Source: Gigaspora rosea (taxonomy: Eukaryota > Glomeromycota > Glomeromycetes > Diversisporales > Gigasporaceae). Taken from it: a stretch of DNA of 64,000 nt. Below the pieces are notes generated by a model. That model had not been told where the DNA came from. It did no database searches and saw only the letters and a program-made list of their open reading frames with translations. The DNA lies in NCBI GenBank assembly GCA_003550325.1, contig QKWP01001098.1, positions 77,488-141,487 of the forward strand, written 5' to 3'. The position numbers were made by a program, and so were the translations under genes. Position 1 is the stretch's first letter, and each line of letters opens with the position of its first letter. Positions 33,869 through 45,099 of this stretch are shown here, piece by piece.

Positions 33869-36800
33869 TTAAAAAATATATTTGTTTACTAAATATTTAT
33901 TTGTTTTGCCAAAGTGGGGAATTACATAAACTTGATTTCTATTTTCTTCAATATCAATTACATTAAATAATTCTGTTAATTTAAGCCTAGGACATTCATA
34001 ATAATATGGATTCCTGTCAGATTTAAAATCATACCACTGAATTAATGCTAGATTATGTGTTAATGATTCCTTATTATATTCAAGTTTCACTAATAAATAT
34101 ATCAAAATTAAATATTAAAAATTTATGTTAATACTGTATTTTAAAAAGTTAAAAATTAAAAATTAAACCATGAAAAATACCTGCCCATAACAGATTCCTT
34201 GATCTGATATATATTCAAATAGTTCTTCAGAATTCATAGCAACTGCTACATTGCTATACTAGGCTTTTCTATAAAAATTATCAGTTGCTCTAATTATAGC
34301 CCCATTTTCTAAAGTTATTGAGCTATATATTTTAACAATATAATTATCTAAATTAATATTTGTTGAATTAAAATATATAGTTAAATGTTCTAAAAAATTT
34401 TTAAGTTCAAAATATATTTTAGAACTTGAATTATAGTCTTTTAATTCTTGGTTAATAAATTTTTGAGCATTATTTAAATTAAAAGTCCAAATTAAATTTG
34501 TAAATTTATAAGGTCTTATAGTTTTAAAATTTTTTGATTTGCCTGATAATAATTTCGTTGCAATAGCCTGCTTCTGAATCTATTTAATTTAAAAAAATTT
34601 AAATAATTACCAATTTCATTATTTGAATTTCTATATTTTGTTTATTAGTTAAATAATAAGGCATTTTAACAAAATCTTTATAAAGACTTTCATAGGTTTC
34701 AGTAGAGAACCCATTTAAAGTACCATACTTTCAAATTAAATTAATAGTATGGTATACCTATAAATGTAATTTTGGAAACTTTAATTTTGATGAAGTACTT
34801 GTTTGAAAAATATTGATAAACTGTTGAGCCCAATTTACTATTAAATTCTAGAAATAATTATATTAATATTAGTTATTAAAATTAGTTAATTAAAATATTA
34901 AAATATCGATAAATAAATTTGAAAAAATTCCAAATATTGCGACTTACCTCAAAATCTTTCAAACTTTGGTCATCGAATTCTTCAGATCAACTCATAATTT
35001 ACATATTATTCCAAATTTCATAAAGATTCAACTTTTTATTTAATGCTTCACTGATATCTAAGTTATCCAAAACAAATATCATAACTTTTATAAGATTACG
35101 ATATTCATTAGCTGTAATTCTAGAAAGTGATCGAATTCCATTTTTGAATATTTTAAGTTCCAGAAATCTAGGAATATTTGCTAATCATTTATCCACTTTA
35201 TCAAGTATATGATTGTTTTAAAAGATCATATGTAAAAGTAATTTGATAGTTAAATAATCCCAAATCTAAATGATGCATTCTATCGATTACTGTGGCTTCG
35301 TAAATATTGATTTTTCTAAAATAAAAAATTGATATTAAATTATATATTATATATTACGAATTTTAATCTTTTTTAAAATAATTTAAGCTATTTTAAAATA
35401 TTCACAATGATTTGAAAGGTTTAAAATTATTTTAAAAATTGTTAAATTAATATTAAATATTTTACAACAGTTCAAAATTTTAAAAATAATTTGAAAAATC
35501 TTTATAGTAAAATTAATATTAAATATTTCGCAATATTTCAAAAATTTTAAAATTAATTTAAAAATCTTTATAGTAAAATTAATTTTAAATCTTAAAATTA
35601 TTTGAAATATTTTAAATATATTTGCATATTTAATTAATTAGAATATTAAAATTTACCTAAATTTCCAAAAAATATTTTGTACTTATTCAATGTTTACTGT
35701 TTGTTCTTCGTTCTTATTAATAGTATTGCATGTTTTTATAATTTCTAAGTTCCATATCTTTTTTAATGAGATTTGTATTTGTTAAATTATCTCTTTATAC
35801 TAAACAAAAATGGCAAGGATGTTTAGACTTTGTTGATTTATATGTTAAGCAAAAGGTTGCAGCTTCTGGCCAATCTGCGATTATTGTTGAAATTTTTGGA
35901 TAGAACCAAATAAATTTGTTATTAAGTAACAAATTAGTTCCGTTCTTTGAGAATGATTGAATTGGTTCTAAAATTATATCTAAACATTTATGAAATATTT
36001 GTCTTTTTATTTCTTTTCCTAAATTAGAAAATTTTATTATTGGCAAATAACCCAGTAATTGTTTTGCATCCGGTTTATTTCTGCGCCATGTAGGTATATT
36101 TCCAATTGATAAATATATTGGGTGAAGCTGACTTTTACCCAATGAATCACAATTGGTGGCATCAGAATATAAAATAATGGATAAAATTTTTGCACCAGTT
36201 GGTAAAGTACTTTGAGTAGTTTTCCACCATTGTCCATTATTTTGCTCTTTATAAATATTTTCTTTACCATTCTTTAAAAAAAAAATTAATTAATAAAAGC
36301 AAAATAAATATGTATATAAAAATAATATTAAAGTTAATATACCTTAGTAGTTTTATATAATTCTTCATATTCAAGTGCAAAAGTTTTAAATATATCAGGA
36401 ATTTCTAATATATTTGAATGCAACTCATTAATGGCATATGATATAAAATACTTAGTATTATCATAATCCAATACTTTAGTTTTCATATATGACAAATTAG
36501 ATTTCATATTATTTATAAATAGTTTTCCTTGTTTAATATTTTTTGGTAATGGAGATTTGGAATGATTTGAATGCTTATTACAGAATGAGATAATCGCATT
36601 TCCAGCTGCATTACTTAGTTTATATTTTGTAACCAAAACCATTAAATCAGCATTAGCTTTGTTAGGAAATTCATCATATTCTTGATTTTCATCATCAGAT
36701 GAATTATATTGCATATCTTCAAAATAATCTGTGCTAACTGAAATATCATCAGATAATTCATGATAATCTTGCGAAGTATTTTCAAATTCATTAAGAATAT

Positions 36801-37193
36801 TAGTATTAGGATCAACTTCAAAATTTTTTGAATATGTGTTATTCTCTAATTCAAAACACATATCTGCTAAATTCTCAGACAAATTATCATCATTAGATAA
36901 ATATGCAATATTACTCTCTAAATTAATATTTTGCACATCATTGCTAAAGTTAATATCTTTAAATAAAGTTTTTTAGAGGTTTTAGAGAAAGAGAAATATC
37001 CAATATCTAATTGGTCTTTATTAATATCATCTTGAGGCAATTCATCAAAAAGCGAAGACTTGCGAAAACTCTTAGCACTTTTGGCAAAAACTGGAACAAC
37101 TTCAACAGTATTAAGACACTTGGACATATGTTTACTCAATCCATTTCATGATGGAAAAGTATGAAGGTAAAAAGAACATTTGAAGCTAGACAT
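33869..37193 (-). pseudogene. Plavaka (CMC/CACTA) transposase pseudogene
   Basis: Starts at ATG 37193 with a damaged C2H2-type finger (SSFKCSF then NGLSKHMSKC) and VEVVPVFAKSAKSFRKSS. A frame change leads to the acidic, Asn/Asp-rich open block 36936-36334 (ending ALEYEELYKTTKVY). The catalytic region follows: GQWWKTTQSTLP, IILYSDATNCDSLGKSQLHPIYLSIGNI (first Asp region, ~36095-36170), KPDAKQLLGYLP and DWPEAATFCLTYKSTKSKHPCHFC (~35800-35880). DRMHHLDLGLFNYQIT sits at ~35240-35290. The C-terminus includes NLALIQWYDFKSDRNPYYYECPRLKL (34105-33869). Frameshifts and stops separate the blocks. The motif order matches Plavaka transposases known from fungi. Element ends were not found. Confidence 0.85.
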
Positions 37194-37419
37194 TTTATGA
37201 GATTAGGATTATATTTGATATTTAAAGAGAAATAGTGAAATTTATATTCTAAGATTATAATAATTTTAATTTGATTTAAAATTTTAAAGATATTTGGAAA
37301 TAAAATTTTTTATAAAAAATAAAGAAGTTTTTAATCATATTTATATCTTTTTGAAAGTATAGAAATTCTGTTTATATTTTAAATTAAACTAAAGTATTTA
37401 ATTTATTATGTTAGCATTT

Positions 37420-38620
37420 ATTGAAAATTATATTTCATAAAAATATTTCAAAATGATGCGAGATAATTCAAAATAATTAAAATTTATATATAAGTTCAAT
37501 AAATATTTAATTTAAAAATTATTCAATTAGTTACGATATACTTTAATTAATTTCAAAATTATGCGAAAAATTAAAATTTATTAAATATATTATTATTTAA
37601 ATTATTCAATTCGTTATGATAATCTTAAATACTTTGTAATTTCTCAAAAAAAATGCGAAATAATTAAAATTTATCAAATTTCATTATTTAATTTTCATAG
37701 TATATCTGTAAATATATGTGTGATTATTAAATATTTATTAAGAAAATTAATGTGATTAATTAATTCTACATAGTATTAACAGAAAAGTCGTTGGCCACAT
37801 TATAGAATATGAAACAATGAGAGAAGAATAACAAGCTTAAGCATAGCCCATTGATCAAATGAATTTAACTAGTACAATTTTGGTATTCTGGAATAAATGA
37901 TAAAATACTTTGTAATTTCTCGAAATAATTAAAGTTATCAAATTTCATTTATCTAATTTCCATAGCATATCTGCAAATTTATGTGCATTATTAAAAATTT
38001 ATTAAATTTTTTTTAAGTAAAATTAATGCGATTGATTAATTTTACTCTATATAGTATTACAGAGAAGTCATTGGTCACGTTATGGCATATAAAATGAGAG
38101 AAAAATACTAAGATTAAGTGAATTGGGTATCACCTGAGTCACCCGCAGGTGGGGTAATGCAGGTTGACTTGCCCCTTTAAATACTTATTGATTACCTTAT
38201 TGATTGAACAATTAAACTCTGTAATTTGTATAGTTGTTTTATCTTAGATCATTAAGTGACTTAACAATCTGAGTTTTTTTTAAACTGTGATTGTGAACAC
38301 AATTCAAGATCCAATTACTATCATTATCCAAAAATTACCTGACAATGTTAAGTGACTTAACGATCGATTCTAATTTTGCATAGCATACCTAACAGATGAC
38401 CTGTCAGGTGACCCATCGGGTGACCTGGTGGAGCCTTTTTTCAACTAACCCATTTTACCCGGGTGGTAGTGTGAAGATTTTTTAGACAGGCAATTCACTA
38501 AGCACAGTCCACTAATCAAATAAACATAACTAGTGCAATTTTGGCATTCTGAAAAAGTTACAAATTTCATTTATTTAATTTTCACAGCATATCTGCAGAT
38601 TTATTTGCAATTATTAAACA
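37420..38620. repeat. ~0.45-kb repeat, two and a half copies
   Basis: AAATTTCATT(T)A..TAATTTTCATAGTATATCTG followed by TAGTATTA(A)CAGA(A/G)AAGTC(G/A)TTGG and GAATTTAACTAGTACAATTT then TGGTATTCTGG occurs at ~37660-37890. It occurs again at ~37935-38118 continuing at 38498-38550, and the start recurs at ~38560. Copy 2 is split by the element at 38119-38497. Confidence 0.7.
38119..38497. mobile_element. MITE with GGGTCACCTG-type repeats
   Basis: A 379-bp insertion in a copy of the neighbouring repeat, ends TGAATTG and CAATTCA, next to TTAAG (38114-38118) and CTAAG (38498-38502). Both ends have GC-rich runs of CACCTG, CAGGTGACC, GGGTGACC and ACCCGGGT. A related motif cluster lies at 41525-41710, whose reversed right end (GTATCACTTGGGTCACC) resembles this left end (GTATCACCTGAGTCACC). 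Confidence 0.7.
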
Positions 38621-38621
38621 T

Positions 38622-39179
38622 TTAGAAATTATCTGCATTAGACTAATATGACTATGTGGAAATTCACTGAACATGCATATGAAACCATGAAATAGTATAA
38701 AAGGTATTATTGTCTTGCCGATTTTAAATACAATCAATTTTTGAAAAACAAAACTCCTTATAAATTTTGCTATAAATAGTAAACAATGGATAGTTTTTAT
38801 ATCATTAACTTGCAATGTGTTACAACATAATTTAATTAATTTCGAAACATTTTAAAATTATGCGAAGTTATTAGAAATATATTAAATTAATTATTTTTTT
38901 AAATTATTCAATTCATTAAAATAATCTTTGTTTATTAAGCTAAAAATTTAAATAAAATAATTGGATAATTGGTGAATATATATGGTTCTCGTAATTGTTC
39001 TAATATTTTTTGTTATCTAAAAAACGTAGGAATAAGTATATTGTTTTATAAAATCTATATCTAATTTTATATTGAAAGAACACTACTAAATTATTCTTAA
39101 TAATATAATCAAGCTTTTTGCAAATATTTAAAAGTTTTTACAAGATTTCGCAGGATTTTACAAAATTTCTCAATTTTAG
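38622..39179. other. AT-rich DNA, no supported gene
   Basis: The minus-strand 77-codon frame at 38582-38815 overlaps the dispersed repeat and is rejected. TTTTACA and TTTCGCA motifs recur. If the exon proposed at 39181 is real, its intron would lie here. Confidence 0.35.
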
Positions 39180-39180
39180 C

Positions 39181-39276
39181 CAAGGAAGTCAAACTGATCA
39201 AGGTGGTCAAACTGATCAGGGTAATCAAACTGATCAAGGTAATCAAACCGATCAAAGTAACAATAAGATCAACTGA
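39181..39276 (+). CDS. Possible terminal exon with QTDQGN repeats
   Basis: After a polypyrimidine-poor CAATTTTAG acceptor, a 31-codon frame reads four copies of a hexapeptide QTDQG(G/N), encoded by an 18-bp tandem repeat (TCAAACTGATCAAGGTAA type), then SNNKIN and TGA (39274-39276). The codon-scale repeat and closing stop suggest the tail of a Gln/Asn-rich protein. No upstream exon could be joined, and the 18-bp repeat alone could produce the frame by chance. Confidence 0.3.
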   Translation, partial: QGSQTDQGGQTDQGNQTDQGNQTDQSNNKIN

Positions 39277-39417
39277 TAGAAAAGCTATGGTGAAAAAGAG
39301 CTGTTTAAAATTTTATATTTATTTATTATTATACATTATATATAATTTTGTTATTTCTCAAAAAAATGTGAAATAATTAAAATTTGTTTTGCAGCAAATA
39401 TAAAATTAATATAACAC

Positions 39418-39880
39418 AAGGGTATGGCAATATAGAGAAGCTGTCTGGTTGTTACCCCCAAGCGACAGGTCTAGAGTTCAAATCCCACTAGAGACGAATT
39501 GAAAAATAGGCCTGTGTTATGGTAACATTTGTTCATCGATCGGTTAGATATATTACCTGTAATCTTGGTACCTCCATCTTGAATAGGAGCATTAGCACAG
39601 TTGTGTAAGTCACACAGACAAATCCAAGGGACCAGAACAATTGAAACCCGTTTGGCAAGTCCCGAGCAAGGAGGTAAGGAAGTTCTTTAACAGTACTACA
39701 GAAGACCAGAATTTCAACAGAAGCCGAAGAACTAGACGGAAAAAGCTTTATGGCAAGAGGAGACACCAACCTGGCTGCTGGAGTCGTTCTAGAGGAAAAG
39801 GACCTATGTTTCGGAATTAGGTACCAAAAAGAGGAGTCCGTCAGGCGCATAAAGCCAGCCTGACTAATCCTTCTGGGCTA
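39418..39880 (+). mobile_element. tRNA-like SINE head and GC-richer body
   Basis: A block clearly richer in GC than its flanks. Near its start, GAGTTCAAATCCC (~39474) is a good pol III box B (T-loop TTCAAAT). About 45 bases upstream, GGTATGGCAATATAGAG is a weaker box A candidate. The body (~39530-39850) is open for 105 codons on the minus strand (39850-39533) and for ~55 codons on the plus strand, neither recognised. The arrangement suggests a tRNA-headed SINE with a body of unknown origin. Confidence 0.4.
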
Positions 39881-40274
39881 ATTGGTTTGGTAGTTTGGGA
39901 GAGATCGGTAAAGGTTGAAAAAGGGTTGGATGTGAGTACTGATCAAATGACCAATTAGATTCCTTGTTGAATTTATTAAGTGATTTATATAAGTAAAAGG
40001 GGAAGAATAAAAAGAGGAGTGAGAGGTAACGTAAACCACTGAATTAAATTGGTCTGGCCTAAAAACGCATCTGTTTTTGAATTTAATGTATTAATCTGGA
40101 CCATGAAGGGGCTCAGGTTGCAAGTGCATTAAATTCAAAACCAAATACACTGTTATTAGATGCGAAACATCCAGTAATGGGTTTATTTCTCACTTAGTAT
40201 AATCGAGTCTATTTGGCATATAAATAGTACTTATACGACCTATATTTTTATTAAAAAAACAGATAATGTAAATA

Positions 40275-40439
40275 AGGGGCGTGCTATTTATCATGTGATA
40301 TTTTTTACTTAGTAGCAACTTCTATCCATGTATGATGTGATCCTTTATCTAATTCTGGTTAATTAATATAATATAGACGTAATCACTACCTCTGACTATG
40401 TATCCATGATAAAAATCACGTGATAAATGGCATGCCCCT
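40275..40439. mobile_element. 165-bp MITE
   Basis: Inverted ends AGGGGCGTGCTATTTATCA and (reverse complement) AGGGGCATGCCATTTATCA, ~32 bases of good match. AATA lies on both sides (left 40271-40274, right starting 40440). The short TSD and G-rich start suggest PIF/Harbinger or CACTA type. No ORF. Confidence 0.75.
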
Positions 40440-40567
40440 AATATATTCTATTTAAAAATACTTTTAATTTTAAGATGTAATTATACGTATAACATTTATA
40501 GTTTTAGCATGACTGTATTGCACAGCTACCTATTTTTAAATTATATAAGATTTGATTAGATTTTACA

Positions 40568-40705
40568 GGTCAATGAACAAAAACCCAAACCAGACCTGAT
40601 CTGAACCTGACCCAATTTATAATGGGCCTATAATTTGAACCTAGCCCATGTCTGAACCTGACTTGCAAAAATATAGGTCAAACCTGACCTGTCCCACACT
40701 CTAGT
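40568..40705. repeat. Cluster of short CCTGACC-type repeats
   Basis: ACCTGACC, GAACCTGAC and CAGACCTGA variants recur about eight times in ~135 bases, with CCAATTTATAATGGG and GGGCC in between. The style resembles the end arrays of other elements here, but neither TIR nor TSD could be fixed. Confidence 0.5.
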
Positions 40706-40910
40706 CATATGGTATTCTGTTACAAACTAGTGGGAGTATAAAGTATTAGTGATGGATATTATGGGTATAGGAAATGAGAGAAAATAAGAGTAATATTAGT
40801 TTGGTTGGGCATGAGGTATTGGTGACAGATATATGGGGATGAAAATAAGTATTATATGAGAAAGATTGCTCAGTTTGGTAAGTATAAGGTCATAAGGAAT
40901 CATGGTTTAA

Positions 40911-41285
40911 GGGTAAGGTGAACGTAGATCAATTTTTATATGATCTACGTGGTATATTAGATTTTTATATAGTAAATAAAAAAATGCTTCTGATAAATTT
41001 TTTTAAGGTTTTGACTAATTTGTATAAAATTTATATAATAGGTAGTTTTAAATAGTTTGTTTATAATAATGAAGTTTCGCAATATCCATTGTTTTAAAAA
41101 AAATTAACTTTACATATAATTAAATTTTTGTAAGACACTATATATTTTTTGTAGGTTGTACAAAGAATTGATTGGTCAGATTATATAATGTTTACATGTA
41201 AATCATATGATATTATATAAATTGGTTATACAAAGTTAATCTACAATCGATTTTATATGAAATTAGAAATTTGTACACTCTATTC
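40911..41285. mobile_element. TTAA-flanked MITE, copy 2
   Basis: A 375-bp copy between TTAA sites (40907-40910 and 41286-41289). It starts GGGTAAGGTGAACGTAGATC and shares with copy 1 the phrases GATCTACGTGGTA, GTAAATAAAA(A)AATGCTTCT and GGTTATACAAAGTTAATCTA. Its right end (CACTCTATTC) has lost the match to the left TIR, so it is older or more worn than copy 1. Confidence 0.8.
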
Positions 41286-41524
41286 TTAAGTAGAAGTTGT
41301 AATTTTCTTGTCTTTAGGTTAACTTATAGGTATAGTTAAACAACTCAGATATCAAAAATAGCTGCTGTACTAGTCTGATAGATGCTAGAACAAAAGGATA
41401 GATGCATTAACTAAACATGATTCAAGAAAAGTCTGTGGACCACATGGGTAGCAAGGTGAGATCCTATTTGTATATTCCATTATCATGTTTGTTTTATATA
41501 GGTTGAGTGACAAATACTTTATTT

Positions 41525-41710
41525 CTTATAGACTGACTCACAGTGACCTGTGGGTACTTGCAAGTCAACTTGACCACTAGTAAGCTGTGGGTTAACCCAC
41601 AAATCACCTGCAGGTTGACCCACTCATTCTCACCTGGGCTGTTGCAACTTGACCCAGGTTACCTACCCACCTGGAGGTGACCCAAGTGATACTCACCTGG
41701 GTCAAATTAC
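41525..41710. repeat. GGGTCACC/ACCTG-rich cluster
   Basis: Dense CACCTGGG, GGGTTAACCCAC, CACCTGCAGGT and TTGACCCA motifs in both orientations, with several perfect short palindromes. Related to the ends of the element at 38119-38497. No boundaries were set. Confidence 0.6.
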
Positions 41711-43148
41711 TAATTAACACATTAGTTTTTTGGATGCTTTCTTTATATATTTTTGTCACTTGAAGATACCCATTCTAGTACCATTAGTGTTATCCAATTT
41801 GGTAATTCTATTAATAGTAGTTAGTATTTTAAAGTTTAGATACTTAGTATTATTTATAGTTTAGGGTGTAGGTTAATTATGAGTATAATTTGATGTTATT
41901 ATTGTATAACAAAATATATGTTCTAAAATGTAATACTATATTTAATAAAAAAATTATAAATTTATAAATTGTGTGTATGTATGTAGATATGTATGTGTTT
42001 TTGTAATTATTACAATTTATTAATTAATAACAATCAAATACCAATTGCACTTGATTATTTCTTAATTATATATGATGAGAAACCAATAAGTTAAAATAAA
42101 ATAGCAATCAGGTAACTGATATCAATATGATTTGACCATATATATTACCAAAAAGTGTTCAAACTGCACCAAAGTTCTGTTTATAATCAGAGGCAAAATT
42201 AGTTGTTTTTAGGCACAGCATACTTGTAACCTTGCATATCTCTATAATCAAACATAAGAGACCTATTAAGAATCTAATAGTTAACTGATAAGAATTTATT
42301 TGACCTGTGTTTGATCCTAGAAAATTTGCAGTAGATTTATTAAAACAATGAAATTATGAAAATAATGAAGATGTTAATGATAACTTAAATAATGCAGTAG
42401 CAAATATAGAAGATAAAAATAGTAAAAATTTAAAAACGTAGAGAATAAATATGGTGTTTTGAGGGATTTACCTATAGCACTTTGTAAAGCATGCTACCAA
42501 AATTTAAAAAAAATTTTTATAAATAATTTTGTTGCTTTATAATTAAAATAGGTTTGCCTAGTAAAGAAAAAATATGCATTTTATAATAACATATATATTA
42601 ATGCACATTAATGCTATATAAAATGCACATAATATTGCAAGACATAATTTTTATTTATCTTTTTAGAATTTTTCAAGAATTTAGATTACTGCCAGAAGAA
42701 GAAGAAAAAAAATGGAGAGAATTGAAATACAATACAATTCTAATTGATAAAAAGGTTTTGTTGTTATATTATCATTAGGTCTTTGCTTATATTTTAAAAT
42801 AAGTCTCTGCATTTTGCACATTTTCTTTTTCAGATTTTTTATGGGATAGATGAATTGGTAATCTCTGATTGTCAAAGGCAGTACAAACGTTCCCAATGAA
42901 AAATTTGATGTTCTTTTTCTAAATAAAAATTTTCAAGAACATGTAATATATGTGCAATGCTAAATAAATCCCTTTCCTGATTATTAAGCTTGTTAAAAAA
43001 AAGAATAGATTTTTAATTCAAGTTGACTTACAAGATCGAAAAGATGGCTGAGCAGGGATAATATGCTGATAGCAATCCGGTTAAGCCAGAATCAGCCTTT
43101 AATTCTAATTGAGAATAAAGTTAGATAACAATAAGTAGATCTGAATTA
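41711..43148 (+). other. AT-rich DNA with a possible exon fragment
   Basis: Mostly featureless. At 42666-42754, after TCTTTTTAG, a short plus-strand frame reads FQEFRLLPEEEEKKWRELKY and ends before GTTTTG. Its charged, helical character and the acceptor site make a remnant exon possible. The minus-strand 71-codon frame (42681-42896) overlapping it is the weaker reading. Confidence 0.3.
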
Positions 43149-43414
43149 CTGTAAAGTGCCGTATACAAGACCTGGGACTGTTACATTCCACCAATTTTTA
43201 AACCATATAGTACACCCCAGGTCTAGTAGCACTGTGAGGTTATATCATAAAATAAAAAAATTTAATGTTCATACACACTATGTATTTACAATAGGCATTC
43301 TAATTATTTAAAAAAAATTTCATATTTGATTGATATAGATTTTGTGGTTCATGCCTGGGTCTAATTCATGATGAATCTACTATTTGTGGGGATCTTGTAT
43401 ATGGCACTTTACGG
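43149..43414. mobile_element. 266-bp TA-flanked MITE
   Basis: Ends CTGTAAAGTGCCGTATACAAG and (reverse complement) CCGTAAAGTGCCATATACAAG, flanked by TA (43147-43148 and 43415-43416). CCTGGGTC/GACCTGGG also occurs near both ends. Tc1/mariner-type target site, no ORF. Confidence 0.85.
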
Positions 43415-44059
43415 TAGTTGCCTAATTTAGAATTGCAATAGAAGACTAACAATACTTATTGTTGAGACAAGTATAATAAGACGAATACTATGAGCTAGAG
43501 TTGGTAAAGGTCCTAGGTTCGGAACCTAAAAACCTAGTTTTGGAACCTGGTTTTTCAAAAACCAGGTCCTAATTTTGGAACCTAGGTTTTTATGTTTGCA
43601 ATAGGTTTTTAGGTTTTTAGGCTCAAATAGGTTTTTAGGTTTTTAGATTCATAATAGGTTTACTATATATAGTATATATTGATTGTACAGTATTTATATA
43701 TACTATTTTTTTTTATTGTACATACGTATGTATCTCTCTAATTACTTGCATACTTCTATATTGCCCTTGCATATATCAGATATCTTTATTTAGTATTTAT
43801 TAGCTGCTATAAGTATAATATACATATATACAATATCAATAAAATATTGTTTCACAATAAACTAATGTAATAATGCTATTGTTACTTGGATTTTATATTA
43901 TTGTTATTATGCAAACTCATAAATCATGAAAAATTTCTTATTGTTATTTTTTGTATTTTATTACATAAGCACAACAATTCCAAATCAAACTTAGTTAGTC
44001 AATCACAACTTTTAAATCATGATCATAATTGCATAATAACATCGATATTGGATCATGCG

Positions 44060-44170
44060 ATAATAAATATTACAAAATTTGTTCTGTCAGAACAAATGAT
44101 TGGTCGAAACGTGCTGCTACGCAGCACATGTTAGCCAATCTTTGCTCTGACAAAACAATTCATGATATTA
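44060..44170. repeat. Foldback repeat with GTGCTGC...GCAGCAC centre
   Basis: TTTGTTCTGTCAGAACAAATG then ATTGGTCGAAACGTGCTGC is mirrored by GCAGCACATGTTAGCCAAT then TTTGCTCTGACAAAACA. The two arms meet at CTACG. Looks like a small MITE nested in the 43496-44758 element. Confidence 0.75.
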
Positions 44171-44284
44171 ATCATTGTATGACTAATATCTTATAATTCT
44201 TGTTAGTTATATATAGTAAATTGACCTGGATCAATTCACTAATGCCAATTATAGAAAGGAGCTTAATAATAATCGGTTTAAGTC

Positions 44285-44398
44285 AGCTTTACAAAAATCG
44301 ACTTGGCTAAGTCGACTAACTGTCTTGAGTTAATTTTTTAACTATCAACTTGGCTAAGTTGACTAACTGACTTGAGTTGATTTTTTATCTATCGACTA
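44285..44398. repeat. ~58-bp tandem duplication with GTCGACT motifs
   Basis: Two units of ATCGACTTGGCTAAGTCGAC followed by TAACTG(T/A)CTTGAGTTGATTTTTTA. Each unit is itself partly palindromic (CGACTTGGCTAAGTCG). Confidence 0.8.
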
Positions 44399-44838
44399 GT
44401 ATCACTAAATGAAGCAATAGCTGACCTTTTTGTTAGTGAAATATAAAAAAGTACTTTAAATTATACAAGTTACCCGAGTAATTGATTTACATTACCCAAT
44501 TCAAAAAAAAGTTATCCTATAAACTGAACCAGGTTTTGGAACCAGGTTCTAGAACTTAACCCGAACCAAACCAGGTTCTAAAGCCAGGCTCTAAACCTTA
44601 GTTCAACCAACTCAGGTTTCAGAACCAGGTTCCGGAACTTAGCTTAAACCAAACCAGGTTTGGAACCTAAGTTATAAAAACCAAGTTCTTAGGTTCACAA
44701 ATTAGAACCTAAAGGTTTTGGAACCAAAACCGAACCTAAACCAACCTAACCATCCATACTATGAGCAGACCCACGCCACCTTCACTAGAAGCAAAATTTG
44801 CACCAAAACAGTTGATGCCACGCGTTGAAATTTAACCG

Positions 44839-45036
44839 ATGAACCAGATGCATCCAAATAATAACAATAGAAAGCAGGCCTGCTTTATGCAATGTGGGAA
44901 ACTACTGGTTGATGCTATGCATCGCGATTTCAACCAGATGGCGATACCTGGCACAATTGCATTTGCTATTTTTGGAGCATTGCACACTTTGGCTTATACA
45001 TCAATTGCACTAATGTATGCTGCACATTCTCAATAA
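44839..45036 (+). CDS. 65-codon open frame, doubtful
   Basis: A frame from ATG 44839 to TAA 45034-45036, of more balanced composition than its surroundings (CFMQCGKLLVDAMHRDF; GTIAFAIFGALHTLAYTSIA). It contains one hydrophobic stretch of ~20 residues that could span a membrane. No family recognised and no splice context. It begins 80 bases after the end of the hAT-like element. It may be a fragment of a gene whose other exons are lost. Confidence 0.25.
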   Translation: MNQMHPNNNNRKQACFMQCGKLLVDAMHRDFNQMAIPGTIAFAIFGALHTLAYTSIALMYAAHSQ

Positions 45037-45099
45037 AGATCATTCACTAAAGTTTAAATCTGGCAATACTAGCTTGATGTATTCCAAATTATAATATAT

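Larger units (their letters stand above)
43496..44758. mobile_element. 1.26-kb hAT-like element with GGTTCC/GGAACC arrays
   Basis: Perfect 8-bp TSD CTATGAGC (43488-43495 and 44759-44766). Ends TAGAGTTGGTAAAGG and (reverse complement) TATGGATGGTTAGG. The first ~170 and last ~250 bases are dense arrays of AGGTTTTTAGGTTC, GGAACCTGGTT and AACCAGGTTC. The ~800-base centre is AT-rich and holds a hairpin (44060-44170) and a short tandem repeat (44285-44398). No transposase is visible. An 82-codon frame at 43886-44134 is not supported. Confidence 0.85.
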
